A stretch of 64,000 bases of DNA, taken from Herbiconiux sp. SALV-R1 (lineage in GTDB: Bacteria > Actinomycetota > Actinomycetes > Actinomycetales > Microbacteriaceae). Every line of letters begins with the position of its first letter. Position 1 is the first letter of the stretch. The stretch covers positions 868,001 to 932,000 of the forward strand of contig NZ_CP053344.1 of the NCBI RefSeq assembly GCF_013113715.1, read 5' to 3'. The position numbers and the translations under genes were made by a program. Under the pieces are notes generated by a model, which saw only the letters and a program-made list of their open reading frames with translations, searched no databases and was not told the DNA's origin. Positions 31,309 to 39,339 of the stretch are shown here, piece after piece.

Positions 31309-32843
31309 GCTGCACCGTCCCATCCGTCGAAGAGTCCCTGCTGAAGTGGTTTTTTGATGCGTTGCATGATCAGCGGGAGGTAGCTCTCCTCGCGCTCGAT
31401 GCCGATGCATGAGAACCCTTCAAGCAGGGCAGCCTCGATGGTGGTGCCGGAGCCGGCGAATGGTTCGAGGACGGTGCCGCCGGGCGGGGTGACGAGGCGC
31501 ACCAGCCAGCGCATGAGGTCGAGTGGCTTCACGGTCGGGTGCTGCATACCATCCACCGACGGGCGCTCATCCGAAGGTGCCTTCGCTTCGTACCTGAACG
31601 TGGGGAAGAACCGGGACGCGCCGCCCGAGTCGCCGTAGGTGTCGTTCCGCACCTGGTCCGGAGCGAACGCGCCGAGGATGTCGGCGGGCTTGCCCTTGCG
31701 GGGCTGACCGGCGTGCATCTTGCCTGAAGTGAGCGTCCCCGTTTGCGTGTCGAGCTCGGCTGCCTGCGACTGGTCGAGGATGACGTTCGTCGGCCATCGG
31801 CCTCTGTCGGTCATCTCACCGGACTGAGTTGCCCCGGTCGATGCCCCACTCATGCTTGTCGCCGACACAACGGTTGCCGTGCGGACCATGACTGGACGTT
31901 CTCCGCCGGGCACTCTCGCCGCGTCGATATTCAGAGCCCCGGCGCCGTGTGTTAGCACGTTCGTCGCCACTGTCCCGGCAAGCGGCTTGCGCCCCACCAC
32001 GATGGGCTCGAAGGCGGGCTTGAGCGCCGTACCCCAGCCCTGCCACTTCTGCCCGTTCTCGGTGAGCTCGAGTACTCGGTCCGCCATGTCTGTGTCACTT
32101 CGACGGGTCACCCCGTCGCGGTTGCCGCGAACGCCGGAGGGTTTGTAGTCGTCGCCCATCGTTGCTTTGCGAATCGCGCTTGCGTTCGATCCATGACCGG
32201 ACTCCATGCCCGTGATGGCCTTTGCGACGTCCATCGATTTTGGGAATCCCGACCCGTACAGCCACGCGATCGAGTCGCGAATCTCGAAGCCCGCGTCCTC
32301 GACCGCGGAGGCGAGCCGATGCCAAGTGCGCGACCCGCCGAACGCGAGCATGTGCCCGCCCGGCTTGAGCACTCGCAGGCATTCAGCAGCCCACTGCTCG
32401 CACCACTCCTGGAACGTGTGCATGCGCCCTGCACGCTCATTCGGGAATTCGGGGGCATCGCACGAGCAAGGGTTGCCGCCACGCTGCCACTTGCCGCAGT
32501 TCAGACACTTCGGATTCAACCCGCCAAGGAATGACGGGCGCTCAAGCCGTTCGCTGCCATCCGTGTAGCCTGTGGCACCCATACCCGCACGAGCTTTGCT
32601 CGTAGTGCGGTACTCAGGTGCCTTCTGTGACGTGCGACCGAAGACGTTCTCGCGGCCCGCGTCCGCTGCGTTCAGCGATCGTCGGAACCCGTCAGCGCCG
32701 TCCCACTCCCGCCCCATGAACTCGAGGCCGTAGGGCGGGTCGGTCACGACAGCGTCGACGGAGTCGTCAGCGAGCTCGCGCATGACCTCGATGCAGTCAC
32801 CGTGATAGACGGTCACACCTTCGGCCTCGTAGTAGGCGCTCAC
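31305..32843 (-). CDS. DNA N4/N6 methyltransferase, DPPY type
   Basis: The 512-aa product has motif IV TDPPYGLEF near residue 39 and motif I EPFAGSGTT near 470, the beta-class order (PF01555). It is longer than usual because of a middle region with a CxxC zinc site (CLNCGKW...CSCD) and further sequence to about residue 400. A C-terminal HPTVKP precedes motif I, as in many phage adenine or cytosine-N4 methyltransferases. No partner nuclease gene is seen, so it is probably an orphan enzyme for anti-restriction or regulation. Confidence 0.9.
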   Translation of the reverse strand: MSAYYEAEGVTVYHGDCIEVMRELADDSVDAVVTDPPYGLEFMGREWDGADGFRRSLNAADAGRENVFGRTSQKAPEYRTTSKARAGMGATGYTDGSERLERPSFLGGLNPKCLNCGKWQRGGNPCSCDAPEFPNERAGRMHTFQEWCEQWAAECLRVLKPGGHMLAFGGSRTWHRLASAVEDAGFEIRDSIAWLYGSGFPKSMDVAKAITGMESGHGSNASAIRKATMGDDYKPSGVRGNRDGVTRRSDTDMADRVLELTENGQKWQGWGTALKPAFEPIVVGRKPLAGTVATNVLTHGAGALNIDAARVPGGERPVMVRTATVVSATSMSGASTGATQSGEMTDRGRWPTNVILDQSQAAELDTQTGTLTSGKMHAGQPRKGKPADILGAFAPDQVRNDTYGDSGGASRFFPTFRYEAKAPSDERPSVDGMQHPTVKPLDLMRWLVRLVTPPGGTVLEPFAGSGTTIEAALLEGFSCIGIEREESYLPLIMQRIKKPLQQGLFDGWDGAA

Positions 32844-33184
32844 GATTCCACCCCGAGGATCTCCCGGATGCGCATCACCCGGTCAAGGCACGACACCTCA
32901 ACCGCGATCGGCAATGACACCAGCGCCTCGATCTGCGCCAGCTGCGCCTCGAGGAGAGCAGCGACCCGGCGTGCATGCTCGAGCAGCGCGTCCGGCTGCA
33001 CTGTTGCAGCGTCGCCCGGTGTGGTGAGCAGGTCGCCCATGATGCGAGTCGTGGTGCGGTCTTCCCACCTGACGAGCACACGCCCGTCTTCCCACTCGTC
33101 AGCACACACAGCGCCGAGCAGCGAGTACTTCCCGGTCACGGTCAGAACGACGTCCTCACCGCGACGCCACCGACGGCGGCTCAT
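32840..33184 (-). CDS. Hypothetical early protein
   Basis: The 114-aa product has a basic N-terminus (SRRRWRRGEDV), a beta-rich first half (VLVRWEDRTTTRI) and a helical second half. It looks like a small SH3-like or chromo-type fold followed by a helix, but no family can be called. It is coupled by ATGA to recT and the methyltransferase gene. Confidence 0.55.
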   Translation of the reverse strand: MSRRRWRRGEDVVLTVTGKYSLLGAVCADEWEDGRVLVRWEDRTTTRIMGDLLTTPGDAATVQPDALLEHARRVAALLEAQLAQIEALVSLPIAVEVSCLDRVMRIREILGVES

Positions 33185-33954
33185 GCGGTCACCTGCTCAC
33201 GCTCGGCGTCCTCCGCGGCCCGGTTGAACATGCCGTACTTCGTCAGCACCTTTGTCCGGATACGATCCGACAGCTCCTCCGCCTCCTGGCAGCGGTCCAC
33301 GATCGCCTTCAGTTCGTCCTTCGACTGCGCGGCATCGATCAGCGCCTCCCAGTCCTCCGTGGGGGCGATAACGAGAGCGTCCTGGGCTGCGTGCCCACCG
33401 TCGATGTCTTCGGGTGTGTACAGGCCGCTCAGGTCGTTCGGGAACGCCCTACGCAGCGCGTGAGTCTCAGCCCGGATACCGAGCATGTGCGCCTTCATCG
33501 TGCGCCACTGCCCGGTCGTCTTCCCGAACTCCTTCCACGTCACTACCTGATACAGCGGCTCCGCGAACCCCACCCGGCGCACCCCCACACGGGCTGCCGC
33601 CGGCGCGTCATCGGACAGCCACACGTCGACCCAGTTCACGCCGTCAGCGGTCCACTGGATCGGGGTCTGACCGAGGTACTGGCCGGTGCGCTGCGCGACG
33701 ACACGCATGCCGTCGACACCGGTCACGATCGACCACTTGCCGCCGATCTCCATCGCGTAGATCTGCTTCGCCGACGGGTCCAGCCCGGTGCGGGCACACG
33801 CGTTCAGGAACGCCGCCATCACCCCGGAGGGCGCGAACACACGCTGCCCGCCCTGAATCCAGGAGAGGCCGGAGAATTCCATGAGCGCTGCCGTGTCGGG
33901 GTTCCACGTGGACGGGACAACCGATGTCGGCAGAGCAAGTTCAGTCGTGCTCAT
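33181..33954 (-). CDS. recT: RecT-family single-strand annealing protein
   Basis: The 257-aa product anneals complementary single strands in phage recombination. The start at 33954 overlaps the exonuclease stop as ATGA. Family features are FLNACARTGLDPSAKQIYAMEIGGKWSIV (the typical QIYA segment near residues 48-75), EAEELSDRI and a helical C-terminus. It pairs with the YqaJ nuclease just upstream, a Red/RecET-type system. Confidence 0.85.
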   Translation of the reverse strand: MSTTELALPTSVVPSTWNPDTAALMEFSGLSWIQGGQRVFAPSGVMAAFLNACARTGLDPSAKQIYAMEIGGKWSIVTGVDGMRVVAQRTGQYLGQTPIQWTADGVNWVDVWLSDDAPAAARVGVRRVGFAEPLYQVVTWKEFGKTTGQWRTMKAHMLGIRAETHALRRAFPNDLSGLYTPEDIDGGHAAQDALVIAPTEDWEALIDAAQSKDELKAIVDRCQEAEELSDRIRTKVLTKYGMFNRAAEDAEREQVTA

Positions 33955-34568
33955 GAGGCGAGCTCCTTCTCGAATTCGAGGGCGGCGCGAAGCCTGCCCA
34001 GAAGGTCGACCGCGATCGGTTCGACCTTGGATTGGATGGCGACCAACTCGGGGTCGTCGGGGTAGAAGCGGATCTTCCACGGCTCCTGCTCGTGCAGATC
34101 CTCGGTGTCACGGTCGACTTCGGCGCAGAGCCAGTCGATGCAGTACGCCTCCGGGAACACCCGGAACTGCCACGCCAACTGACGCTTCTCCGGCAGGGTC
34201 GGTCCCTTGATCGTGTGCGGCGCCGGAACGTGCTTGACCTTCACCTCAGCGAGAGCCAGGTCACCGTTCCCGAACTCCTTCACACCATCCGGGGTGGCCG
34301 CGAAACCCGGCTCATCAGGGGCGTGCACCAGGGCCACGTTGTGGTCGAACCCGGCCCACGCAAGCACCATCGGCTCGAACCTGTACCCGGTCTCGGTGAA
34401 CACGTTGCCGGTGAACACGTCCCGCTTCAGCTTCCCCGCCAGGTACAGGGGAATCGACGACGCCTTCGACAGGATCTTCGCGTCCGACGCCCCGATGACC
34501 GGGTAGCGGGCTTCCTTCCACGCGTCACGGTTCGACCCGTCAGCGAGGATGCGATCACGCCACGTCAT
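33951..34568 (-). CDS. YqaJ/RecE-type viral exonuclease
   Basis: The 205-aa product resects double-strand ends for RecT. The start at 34568 lies 14 nt inside the upstream gene. Motifs of the PD-(D/E)XK YqaJ family are seen: GASDAKIL at the front, ATPDG near residue 90, LALAEVKVKH near 105-115, then a Q..WQ.-type LAWQFRVF. Partner of recT downstream. Confidence 0.85.
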   Translation of the reverse strand: MTWRDRILADGSNRDAWKEARYPVIGASDAKILSKASSIPLYLAGKLKRDVFTGNVFTETGYRFEPMVLAWAGFDHNVALVHAPDEPGFAATPDGVKEFGNGDLALAEVKVKHVPAPHTIKGPTLPEKRQLAWQFRVFPEAYCIDWLCAEVDRDTEDLHEQEPWKIRFYPDDPELVAIQSKVEPIAVDLLGRLRAALEFEKELAS

Positions 34569-34767
34569 CGTCGTCCACCTGCACTTCGTCGACGATGAAC
34601 TCCACCGAGTCACCCGCACCCAGCAACGACTGGTGCGCGTAGTCCCGGTTCAGACGCTGCGCCTCCACGGTCGCTTCCTGCAGCGAGTCGTGCTCCGACT
34701 CGACGTGCGAGAACTCGAAGCCGTCCTTGTCGGTGACGAGCTCGACGACGTTGAACATGGTCTTCAC
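34555..34767 (-). CDS. Small hypothetical early protein
   Basis: A GTG at 34767 overlaps the upstream stop as GTGA (ATG 34758 is a possible alternative). The 70-aa product is acidic, with a beta-like front (FNVVELVTDKDGFEF) and an acidic end VDDDDVA. No family recognised. Confidence 0.55.
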   Translation of the reverse strand: MKTMFNVVELVTDKDGFEFSHVESEHDSLQEATVEAQRLNRDYAHQSLLGAGDSVEFIVDEVQVDDDDVA

Positions 34768-34901
34768 CGGTCCACCTCCACGTCGCCGCACTTGGGGCAG
34801 AACCAGCCACCGAACCCATCAGGGATCAGCGCATGCCGCTGGCACCCGGGACACGTCCACGACGACCGGGCGGGCACGACGCCGGCCACCATGGCGGGCA
34901 T
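34764..34901 (-). CDS. Small Zn-ribbon protein (45 aa)
   Basis: A frame from ATG 34901 to TGA 34764-34766 encodes 45 residues with two Cys pairs, CPGC (17-20) and CPKC (35-38), separated by 14 residues, an archetypal zinc ribbon. The start overlaps the previous stop as TGATG and the stop overlaps the next start as GTGA, so it is well embedded in the chain. Probably nucleic-acid or protein binding. Confidence 0.7.
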   Translation of the reverse strand: MPAMVAGVVPARSSWTCPGCQRHALIPDGFGGWFCPKCGDVEVDR

Positions 34902-35191
34902 CAGTCGGCCTCGGGAATCTCGAGCTCGGAGTCGCCCGTGCGCGCCTGGTACGCCAGCGCCAGCAGCTCCCTCGCCTCGTCGGCACCATCGCCCGTCAGA
35001 ACCTCGACGTGCTGCAGCCCAGCAGTCGCCTGCCAGTCGCCACCCGCGTTCTTCGCGATCGCGTGACGCGACACGAGACCCACCACGACGACGGGCTCCG
35101 GTTCGACCTCAGGACGCGTCCACGCATCCTCGAGGTTCTGCAGGCCGTCCTTCGTCTCGTCCGGCTTCTTCGATGTGTACTTCACGGTCAT
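34901..35191 (-). CDS. Hypothetical early protein
   Basis: The start at 35191 overlaps the resolvase stop as TGATG. The 96-aa product has a Lys-rich N-terminus, a hydrophobic strand VVVVGLVSRH and a helical acidic C-terminus (DEARELLALAYQARTG, SELEIPEAD). No family recognised. Confidence 0.55.
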   Translation of the reverse strand: MTVKYTSKKPDETKDGLQNLEDAWTRPEVEPEPVVVVGLVSRHAIAKNAGGDWQATAGLQHVEVLTGDGADEARELLALAYQARTGDSELEIPEAD

Positions 35192-35802
35192 CAGTTGCTC
35201 CCTCTCCTGAGCGGCCACACCACGGTGGTCATGGCCTCGTTCTGCCCTTGATTCAGCGGCTCGGGGACGGGAAGACCCGCCCACGCCGCCGCAGCAGACG
35301 CGAGGGCCAACGCGTCGCACGTGTTGTCATCCGGAAGCGGCACACCAGGGAACCGGCGCCGCATCTCCCGCATTACGTCGTCCTTCTTCGACCCGCCGTT
35401 CCCGGTCGCGAGCTTCGCCCTCGTCGCCGGCGCAACCGACACGACCGTGCACCCCTTATCCCTGAGCCCCCGCACGATGAAGTTCCACAGGCCAGCCCGG
35501 GCGATCAGGTCACCGTCCTTCCCGCGCCCCTGAGGCACGTACAGGCGTTCGATGAGCACCAACGCCCCCGCAGGCACGAACTGGACAGCATCCCCAGAGA
35601 TCGCCCTCAGACGGTCATCGTTCGCAGGCACATCCGTCGTCGACACCGACGGCCGCTTCGGCACCAGGAACGTGACCGCGGCACCATCAGCGTCGATCGA
35701 CGCGACACCCGTGCCCGACAGGGAAGGGTCCACACCAGCCGCGTGCGTGAAGCCGAAACCGAACCCCGGCGCGACCTCCCGCATGGCCTCCTCGATGCTC
35801 AC
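35191..35802 (-). CDS. RuvC-like Holliday junction resolvase
   Basis: The 203-aa product would cut branched DNA before packaging. It has the RNase H-like layout: GVDPSLSGTGVA with the first Asp, VLIERLY with the Glu of motif 2, KKDDVMREM and DDNTCDALALA with the two Asp of the last motif. Phage RuvC-like proteins of this length are common in actinophages. The last 25 residues are variable. Confidence 0.85.
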   Translation of the reverse strand: MSIEEAMREVAPGFGFGFTHAAGVDPSLSGTGVASIDADGAAVTFLVPKRPSVSTTDVPANDDRLRAISGDAVQFVPAGALVLIERLYVPQGRGKDGDLIARAGLWNFIVRGLRDKGCTVVSVAPATRAKLATGNGGSKKDDVMREMRRRFPGVPLPDDNTCDALALASAAAAWAGLPVPEPLNQGQNEAMTTVVWPLRRGSN

Positions 35803-36107
35803 GACACACCACCGATCGGAATCCAGTCGAAGGCGTCGTGCACGTTAGGCGTCGCGGTACCGCAGTGCTCACACCGGAAGTGGTAGCCCAACGCGACGGC
35901 CTTCCCCGTGTTGCGCACCCAGTTCCCGCGGTGATGGTCACAGACGAGCTCAGCCCGGTTGCAGCACGTCCAAATGCACACCCACGCCGCCTCACGGGGG
36001 CACGTCTCGGTGGCGGTCAGATCGACTTCGCAGGACTTCAGCGGCTCGAAGTCGAGGTGCTCGATGATCTCCACATCCGACTGCTGCCCGACATCCACGG
36101 CGTTCAC
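35799..36107 (-). CDS. Cys/His-rich hypothetical protein
   Basis: The GTG at 36107 overlaps the upstream stop as GTGA. The 102-aa product has CEVDL..TETCPREAAW, CCNRAELVCDHHRG and CEHCGTA, a Cys/His series suggesting two zinc sites, one of them ending like a treble-clef finger. Function unknown. Confidence 0.6.
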   Translation of the reverse strand: MNAVDVGQQSDVEIIEHLDFEPLKSCEVDLTATETCPREAAWVCIWTCCNRAELVCDHHRGNWVRNTGKAVALGYHFRCEHCGTATPNVHDAFDWIPIGGVS

Positions 36108-36271
36108 CGTCCACCCCGGAACGGCACACGACGCGCCGCAGCAACCGCCGACAGGATCGTCGCGATGATCAACACCGTGACGGCACCGTCAACGGCGACC
36201 GTGTACGACCGGAAGATCGCCATGCCCGCGAACAGGATCGTGAGCAGCGCCCACACCTGCGCGCCGTTCAC
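36104..36271 (-). CDS. Small two-span membrane protein (55 aa)
   Basis: A frame from GTG 36271 to TGA 36104-36106 encodes 55 residues with two hydrophobic segments (about 6-19 and 29-45) and a basic tail (RRVPFRGGR). It is coupled by GTGA at both ends. Function unknown. Confidence 0.6.
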   Translation of the reverse strand: MNGAQVWALLTILFAGMAIFRSYTVAVDGAVTVLIIATILSAVAAARRVPFRGGR

Positions 36272-37092
36272 GAGCGGGCCCAACGGTCAGGCAGTGCCCC
36301 AAGAGATTCGTCTGGCGGAAATGCCCGCACCATCTCCTCGAACGACGAGAAGAGCGGAACATCGGGAAACCCGCGGCGAATGCCATCAACCTGTTCCGGC
36401 GTCAGACCTCGCCCGTTGTCACGCGGCCGGTACCACTTCGACGGGTTCTTGCTCACCGACCGGTACCGCTCGAACAGGTAGATCTCGAACGCTTTCCAGT
36501 CGATGACGAGGAGCCAGATGCCGATCCCGATAAACGCGGTGATCATGCCGATTGACACGATCCAGCTATTGCTGAAGCTGTTGGTCCGGAGGGACCGATC
36601 GACGAGCTTCTCCACAGCCCAACGGTGCGGGTGCAGCCACCATTTCCACGGCTTCGGCGGCTCAGATGCTTCGAGATGCAAAGCGACGATCCGAGCCTTC
36701 CCAGCTCGAAACCCGCGAGTCCCGATGACCGTCTGGCCGTACCCCTCGACGACCGCGCTGACTCGCGCGTCGGTGGCATAGTCGTTCGAACCGTCGTAGT
36801 AGGCGTAGAACCCGCACGTGCACTTCGACATGTCGTGCGACTTCGGGGTCGGACCGACCTCGCCCGAGAAGGGAATGGCCGGTAGACCGTAGCTCGATCG
36901 TGTTAGTCCGCGAATTGCGGCGATGAGCGCATCAGTACTGGACGAGAGCGACATGCACGACGCGACGTTCTCGCCGGCCACCCACTCACGCTGATGGAAC
37001 ACGCCCGTGAGCCGACCGTCAGGCGTCACGTTGAACGACCGCGCACCACGCACCACACCAACACCGAAACCGAGACCGCTGAACTCAGACAT
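36268..37092 (-). CDS. Hypothetical protein with one or two membrane segments
   Basis: The 274-aa product has a soluble N-terminal half (residues 1-165) containing a CTCGFYAYYDG motif, then a hydrophobic stretch (about residues 175-200, WIVSIGMITAFIGIGIWLL) and a charged cytoplasmic C-terminus. A front domain of this type occurs in other actinophage early proteins, but I do not know its role. Coupled by 8-nt and 4-nt overlaps. Confidence 0.6.
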   Translation of the reverse strand: MSEFSGLGFGVGVVRGARSFNVTPDGRLTGVFHQREWVAGENVASCMSLSSSTDALIAAIRGLTRSSYGLPAIPFSGEVGPTPKSHDMSKCTCGFYAYYDGSNDYATDARVSAVVEGYGQTVIGTRGFRAGKARIVALHLEASEPPKPWKWWLHPHRWAVEKLVDRSLRTNSFSNSWIVSIGMITAFIGIGIWLLVIDWKAFEIYLFERYRSVSKNPSKWYRPRDNGRGLTPEQVDGIRRGFPDVPLFSSFEEMVRAFPPDESLGALPDRWARS

Positions 37093-37219
37093 GCTGCGGC
37101 TCCTTCACCGGCTCGGGAGCGGCAGGCTCCGAGGGAACGAACGCAGGAGTCTCGAGCGGCTCGAGCTCGATGTGACGAACCGGCTCACCGATGTCACCCA
37201 TCACGAACGTGGCGCTCAT
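37085..37219 (-). CDS. Very small Pro/Glu-rich protein (44 aa)
   Basis: A 44-aa frame (MSATFVMGDIGEPV...EPQHV) begins at ATG 37219, overlapping the upstream stop as ATGA, and ends 8 nt inside the next gene. It is Pro- and Glu-rich and probably unstructured. Support comes from the coupling on both sides. Confidence 0.5.
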   Translation of the reverse strand: MSATFVMGDIGEPVRHIELEPLETPAFVPSEPAAPEPVKEPQHV

Positions 37220-37488
37220 GCTGCTGCCACCGCCTCAGAATCCAGACGGTCCTTCACCAGCGTCCGCAAACGTTCGAGCGACTCGTTCGTCCTCGTCATC
37301 TGCAACGCCCGAACGATCCCCGGATGACGCGATGCCACCGACTTGGCTTCGTCACCGGACAGAGCGCGACGGATGCCGTTGATCAACCTCACGCGCAGAC
37401 GAGGAGGCTCGACGCCCAGCCCAAAGTCACCCACGATGAACAGCACATGCTGCGCGTCCTCAGTCGAGATGATGCACTCGCACATCAC
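37216..37488 (-). CDS. Small hypothetical early protein
   Basis: The 90-aa product has a CEC near the N-terminus, a helical region with LINGIRRALSGDEAKSV and a second helix TNESLERLRTLVKDRLDSE. No family recognised. ATGA overlaps on both sides. Confidence 0.55.
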   Translation of the reverse strand: MMCECIISTEDAQHVLFIVGDFGLGVEPPRLRVRLINGIRRALSGDEAKSVASRHPGIVRALQMTRTNESLERLRTLVKDRLDSEAVAAA

Positions 37489-37775
37489 GCCACCTCGTAA
37501 CCGAGGTCAGCCAGCGCGTCCACGTGCGACTTGTACGGGACGAACGCGACCTCACCGAAGTCGACGTGCTCACCGGCCTCGTCGCACGGGAAGATCATCG
37601 TCTCGCTCGTCCGGTAATCCGGGATATACACGGGCAGGTCGACGGCGGACACGACGACGAACGGGCCCGACTTCTCGAGGGGCGGCTCCAGCTTGAACAG
37701 CTGCGCGTCACCATGCCAGCCGGTGATGTCGCGAACCTTCGTCGCGACCTTCTTGACGGTCTCTTCTTCCGACAT
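37485..37775 (-). CDS. Hypothetical protein, first gene of the early operon
   Basis: The start at 37775 (MSEEETVKKV) has GAAGAGAG 6 nt upstream. The 96-aa product has a Lys-rich helical front and a beta-rich middle (FVVVSAVDLPVYIPDY, TMIFPCDEAGEH) ending in a helix. The family is unknown. It begins the long minus-strand early chain; the promoter should lie in the 109-nt gap to the divergent gene at 37885, but I see no clear consensus there. Confidence 0.6.
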   Translation of the reverse strand: MSEEETVKKVATKVRDITGWHGDAQLFKLEPPLEKSGPFVVVSAVDLPVYIPDYRTSETMIFPCDEAGEHVDFGEVAFVPYKSHVDALADLGYEVA

Positions 37776-37872
37776 TGCGTTCTCTCTTCTCTGAGTACTT
37801 GAGGGGGAAGCCGCGCCCACCGGAGGGGGAATCCGTTGGGGGGAGTGGACGCGGCAGTCTGTAGGTGCCCGC

Positions 37873-37878
37873 TAAGCT
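37873..37878 (+). promoter_or_regulatory. -10 box for leaderless membrane-protein gene
   Basis: TAAGCT ends 6 nt before the ATG at 37885, followed by CCGGGC, the same spacer as before msrA (41149-41154). Confidence 0.5.
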
Positions 37879-37884
37879 CCGGGC

Positions 37885-38307
37885 ATGGAATGGTGGGAAT
37901 GGGTCACCTGGGGACTGGCAATCGTCACCGGCATCAGCGGCCTCATCCTCGGCATCCGCGCCGAGCTCCGCGCCCCGCGGTACAAAGCGCACTGGGCCGT
38001 GATCGGAGGCATACCGATCGACTTCATCAACCGGACCGAGGAAGACGCGACGGACGTCACCATCCACATCGAGGGGGCATCGCAGCCCATCGACAGGACG
38101 TTCGCGTTCGTCGAAGCCGGCACCAAAGCGCAGGTCCTTGCGCAACCCGCGAAGGACGACATCGGGGAGCACCCCATGAAGTTCTTCATCGAGTGGACTC
38201 GCCCTCTGACCGGGAAGCGGTACCGTCAGCCGAAGAGGAGACGGTTCCCGCGGGTCCGCGACTGGCTCGCACGAACACAACGCCGTAGCCGTTCCACCAC
38301 GCCCTGA
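37885..38307 (+). CDS. Putative membrane-anchored cargo protein
   Basis: The 140-aa product has one N-terminal membrane segment (about residues 8-24, VTWGLAIVTGISGLILGI), a beta-rich middle (residues 35-110, possibly one Ig-like domain) and a strongly basic C-terminus with RRRFPRVRDW. It is on the plus strand between minus-strand early genes, with its own -10 box and a leaderless start, so it is probably expressed in the lysogen. Phage genes with this design often mediate superinfection exclusion; that is inference. Confidence 0.65.
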   Translation: MEWWEWVTWGLAIVTGISGLILGIRAELRAPRYKAHWAVIGGIPIDFINRTEEDATDVTIHIEGASQPIDRTFAFVEAGTKAQVLAQPAKDDIGEHPMKFFIEWTRPLTGKRYRQPKRRRFPRVRDWLARTQRRSRSTTP

Positions 38308-38334
38308 CACGGATCGCCAGACGCCGCAGCGCCC

Positions 38335-39096
38335 TCACGACGCCACCTCGACTTCGAAGAGACCGTCGCGAGGCGCGTACCGATTGATGAAGTACACCTG
38401 GCCCTTACCAGTCACCCGGGTCGTCTTACGGATGTGCGTGTCCCCACCAGCAGGCTGACCGACGCCCTCCGCGATCTCGAACAGGCCGAGCTCCATCGAC
38501 TTCTGCGTCGGCATGTTCCGATCGATCCCGCGGCGACGGATCAGATAGCCCTCCTGCCGCAGCGTCTCGAACAGACGGCGCTCACCGGTCTGGACACCCT
38601 TGCTGCGCAGGATTGTCGCGAGCTCTCGAACGAGAATCGTCGTCTTCGACGCCGCCACGCTGTCCGCGAAGTGAACCTTCGGCGCCTCTAGCGCGTGCTG
38701 GGCCTTCAGCGCCTCGTGAGCCTCGACCTCAGCCGCATAGGCCCGCAGAGCATCCGGCAGGGTCCGCGGCACCGACATGTCCGCGATCTGCCGAGCCATC
38801 TCGAAGAACGCCTTCACCAGCGCCTTCTTGAACTCACGGACCTGAGACGTGTTCCGCTGGAACGTCATCAGCAGCGTCGCCTGCGGCTCATTCAGCAGTG
38901 CGATGCGAACAGGGTTGCCACCTCCGGGCAGCGGTCGCATTTGAAATGCGACCGCCCCAAACTCCTCGAAGTCGGCGATGTTGTTGCCGATGAGCTGAAG
39001 CACGGCTCGGTGCTCCACGCCAGCGCCGGCCGCGATGGTCTCGGACGAGACGACCAGCGACCCGTCGTCCACCTGGGCGATCTCGACGGCGCTCAT
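38335..39096 (-). CDS. Phage antirepressor (Rha / KilA-C type)
   Basis: The 253-aa product has an N-terminal Rha-like domain (residues 1-110: VVSSETIAAGAGVEHRAVLQLI, FQMRPLPGGGNPVRIALLNEPQATLLM, RNTSQVREFKKALVKAFFEMA given here in parts) and a C-terminal KilA-C/ANT-like domain (residues 140-240: TILRSKGVQTGERRLFETLR, RRGIDRNMPTQKSMELGLFEI). Such proteins inactivate repressors or alter lysogenic control. It follows cro with a 4-nt overlap, in the early unit of the immunity region. Confidence 0.85.
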   Translation of the reverse strand: MSAVEIAQVDDGSLVVSSETIAAGAGVEHRAVLQLIGNNIADFEEFGAVAFQMRPLPGGGNPVRIALLNEPQATLLMTFQRNTSQVREFKKALVKAFFEMARQIADMSVPRTLPDALRAYAAEVEAHEALKAQHALEAPKVHFADSVAASKTTILVRELATILRSKGVQTGERRLFETLRQEGYLIRRRGIDRNMPTQKSMELGLFEIAEGVGQPAGGDTHIRKTTRVTGKGQVYFINRYAPRDGLFEVEVAS

Positions 39097-39338
39097 GCGA
39101 CACGCTCCTCAGCGGCGTCGATCTCCTCGGGCTTGGGGAAGAAGCGCTCTACGGGAACACGCATCGCCAGAGCGAGCTTCAGGATCTCGTCGGCCTTGAA
39201 CGAGATGCGGCCTGCGTAGCGCTCACCCAGCTGAGTCCGGGAGATGCCGATAGTCAGCGCTGTGCGCTCCTGGGTATACCCCTTCTCGGCGGCCACACCG
39301 CGCACCTTGTCGGGGATCCCTATCCGTGATTCAGTCAT
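39093..39338 (-). CDS. Cro-like helix-turn-helix regulator
   Basis: The start at 39338 is taken because a promoter (-35 TTGTGC, -10 CATGCT) ends 7 nt before it. The 81-aa product has a HTH_3-type domain (residues 12-65: GYTQERTALTIGISRTQLGER, with KADEILKLALAM). It is divergent from the repressor gene across an operator region, and the antirepressor gene follows with ATGA overlap, so it is the likely cro. It resembles the repressor in sequence (LGER..G...F.ADE). Confidence 0.8.
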   Translation of the reverse strand: MTESRIGIPDKVRGVAAEKGYTQERTALTIGISRTQLGERYAGRISFKADEILKLALAMRVPVERFFPKPEEIDAAEERVA

Positions 39339-39339
39339 G

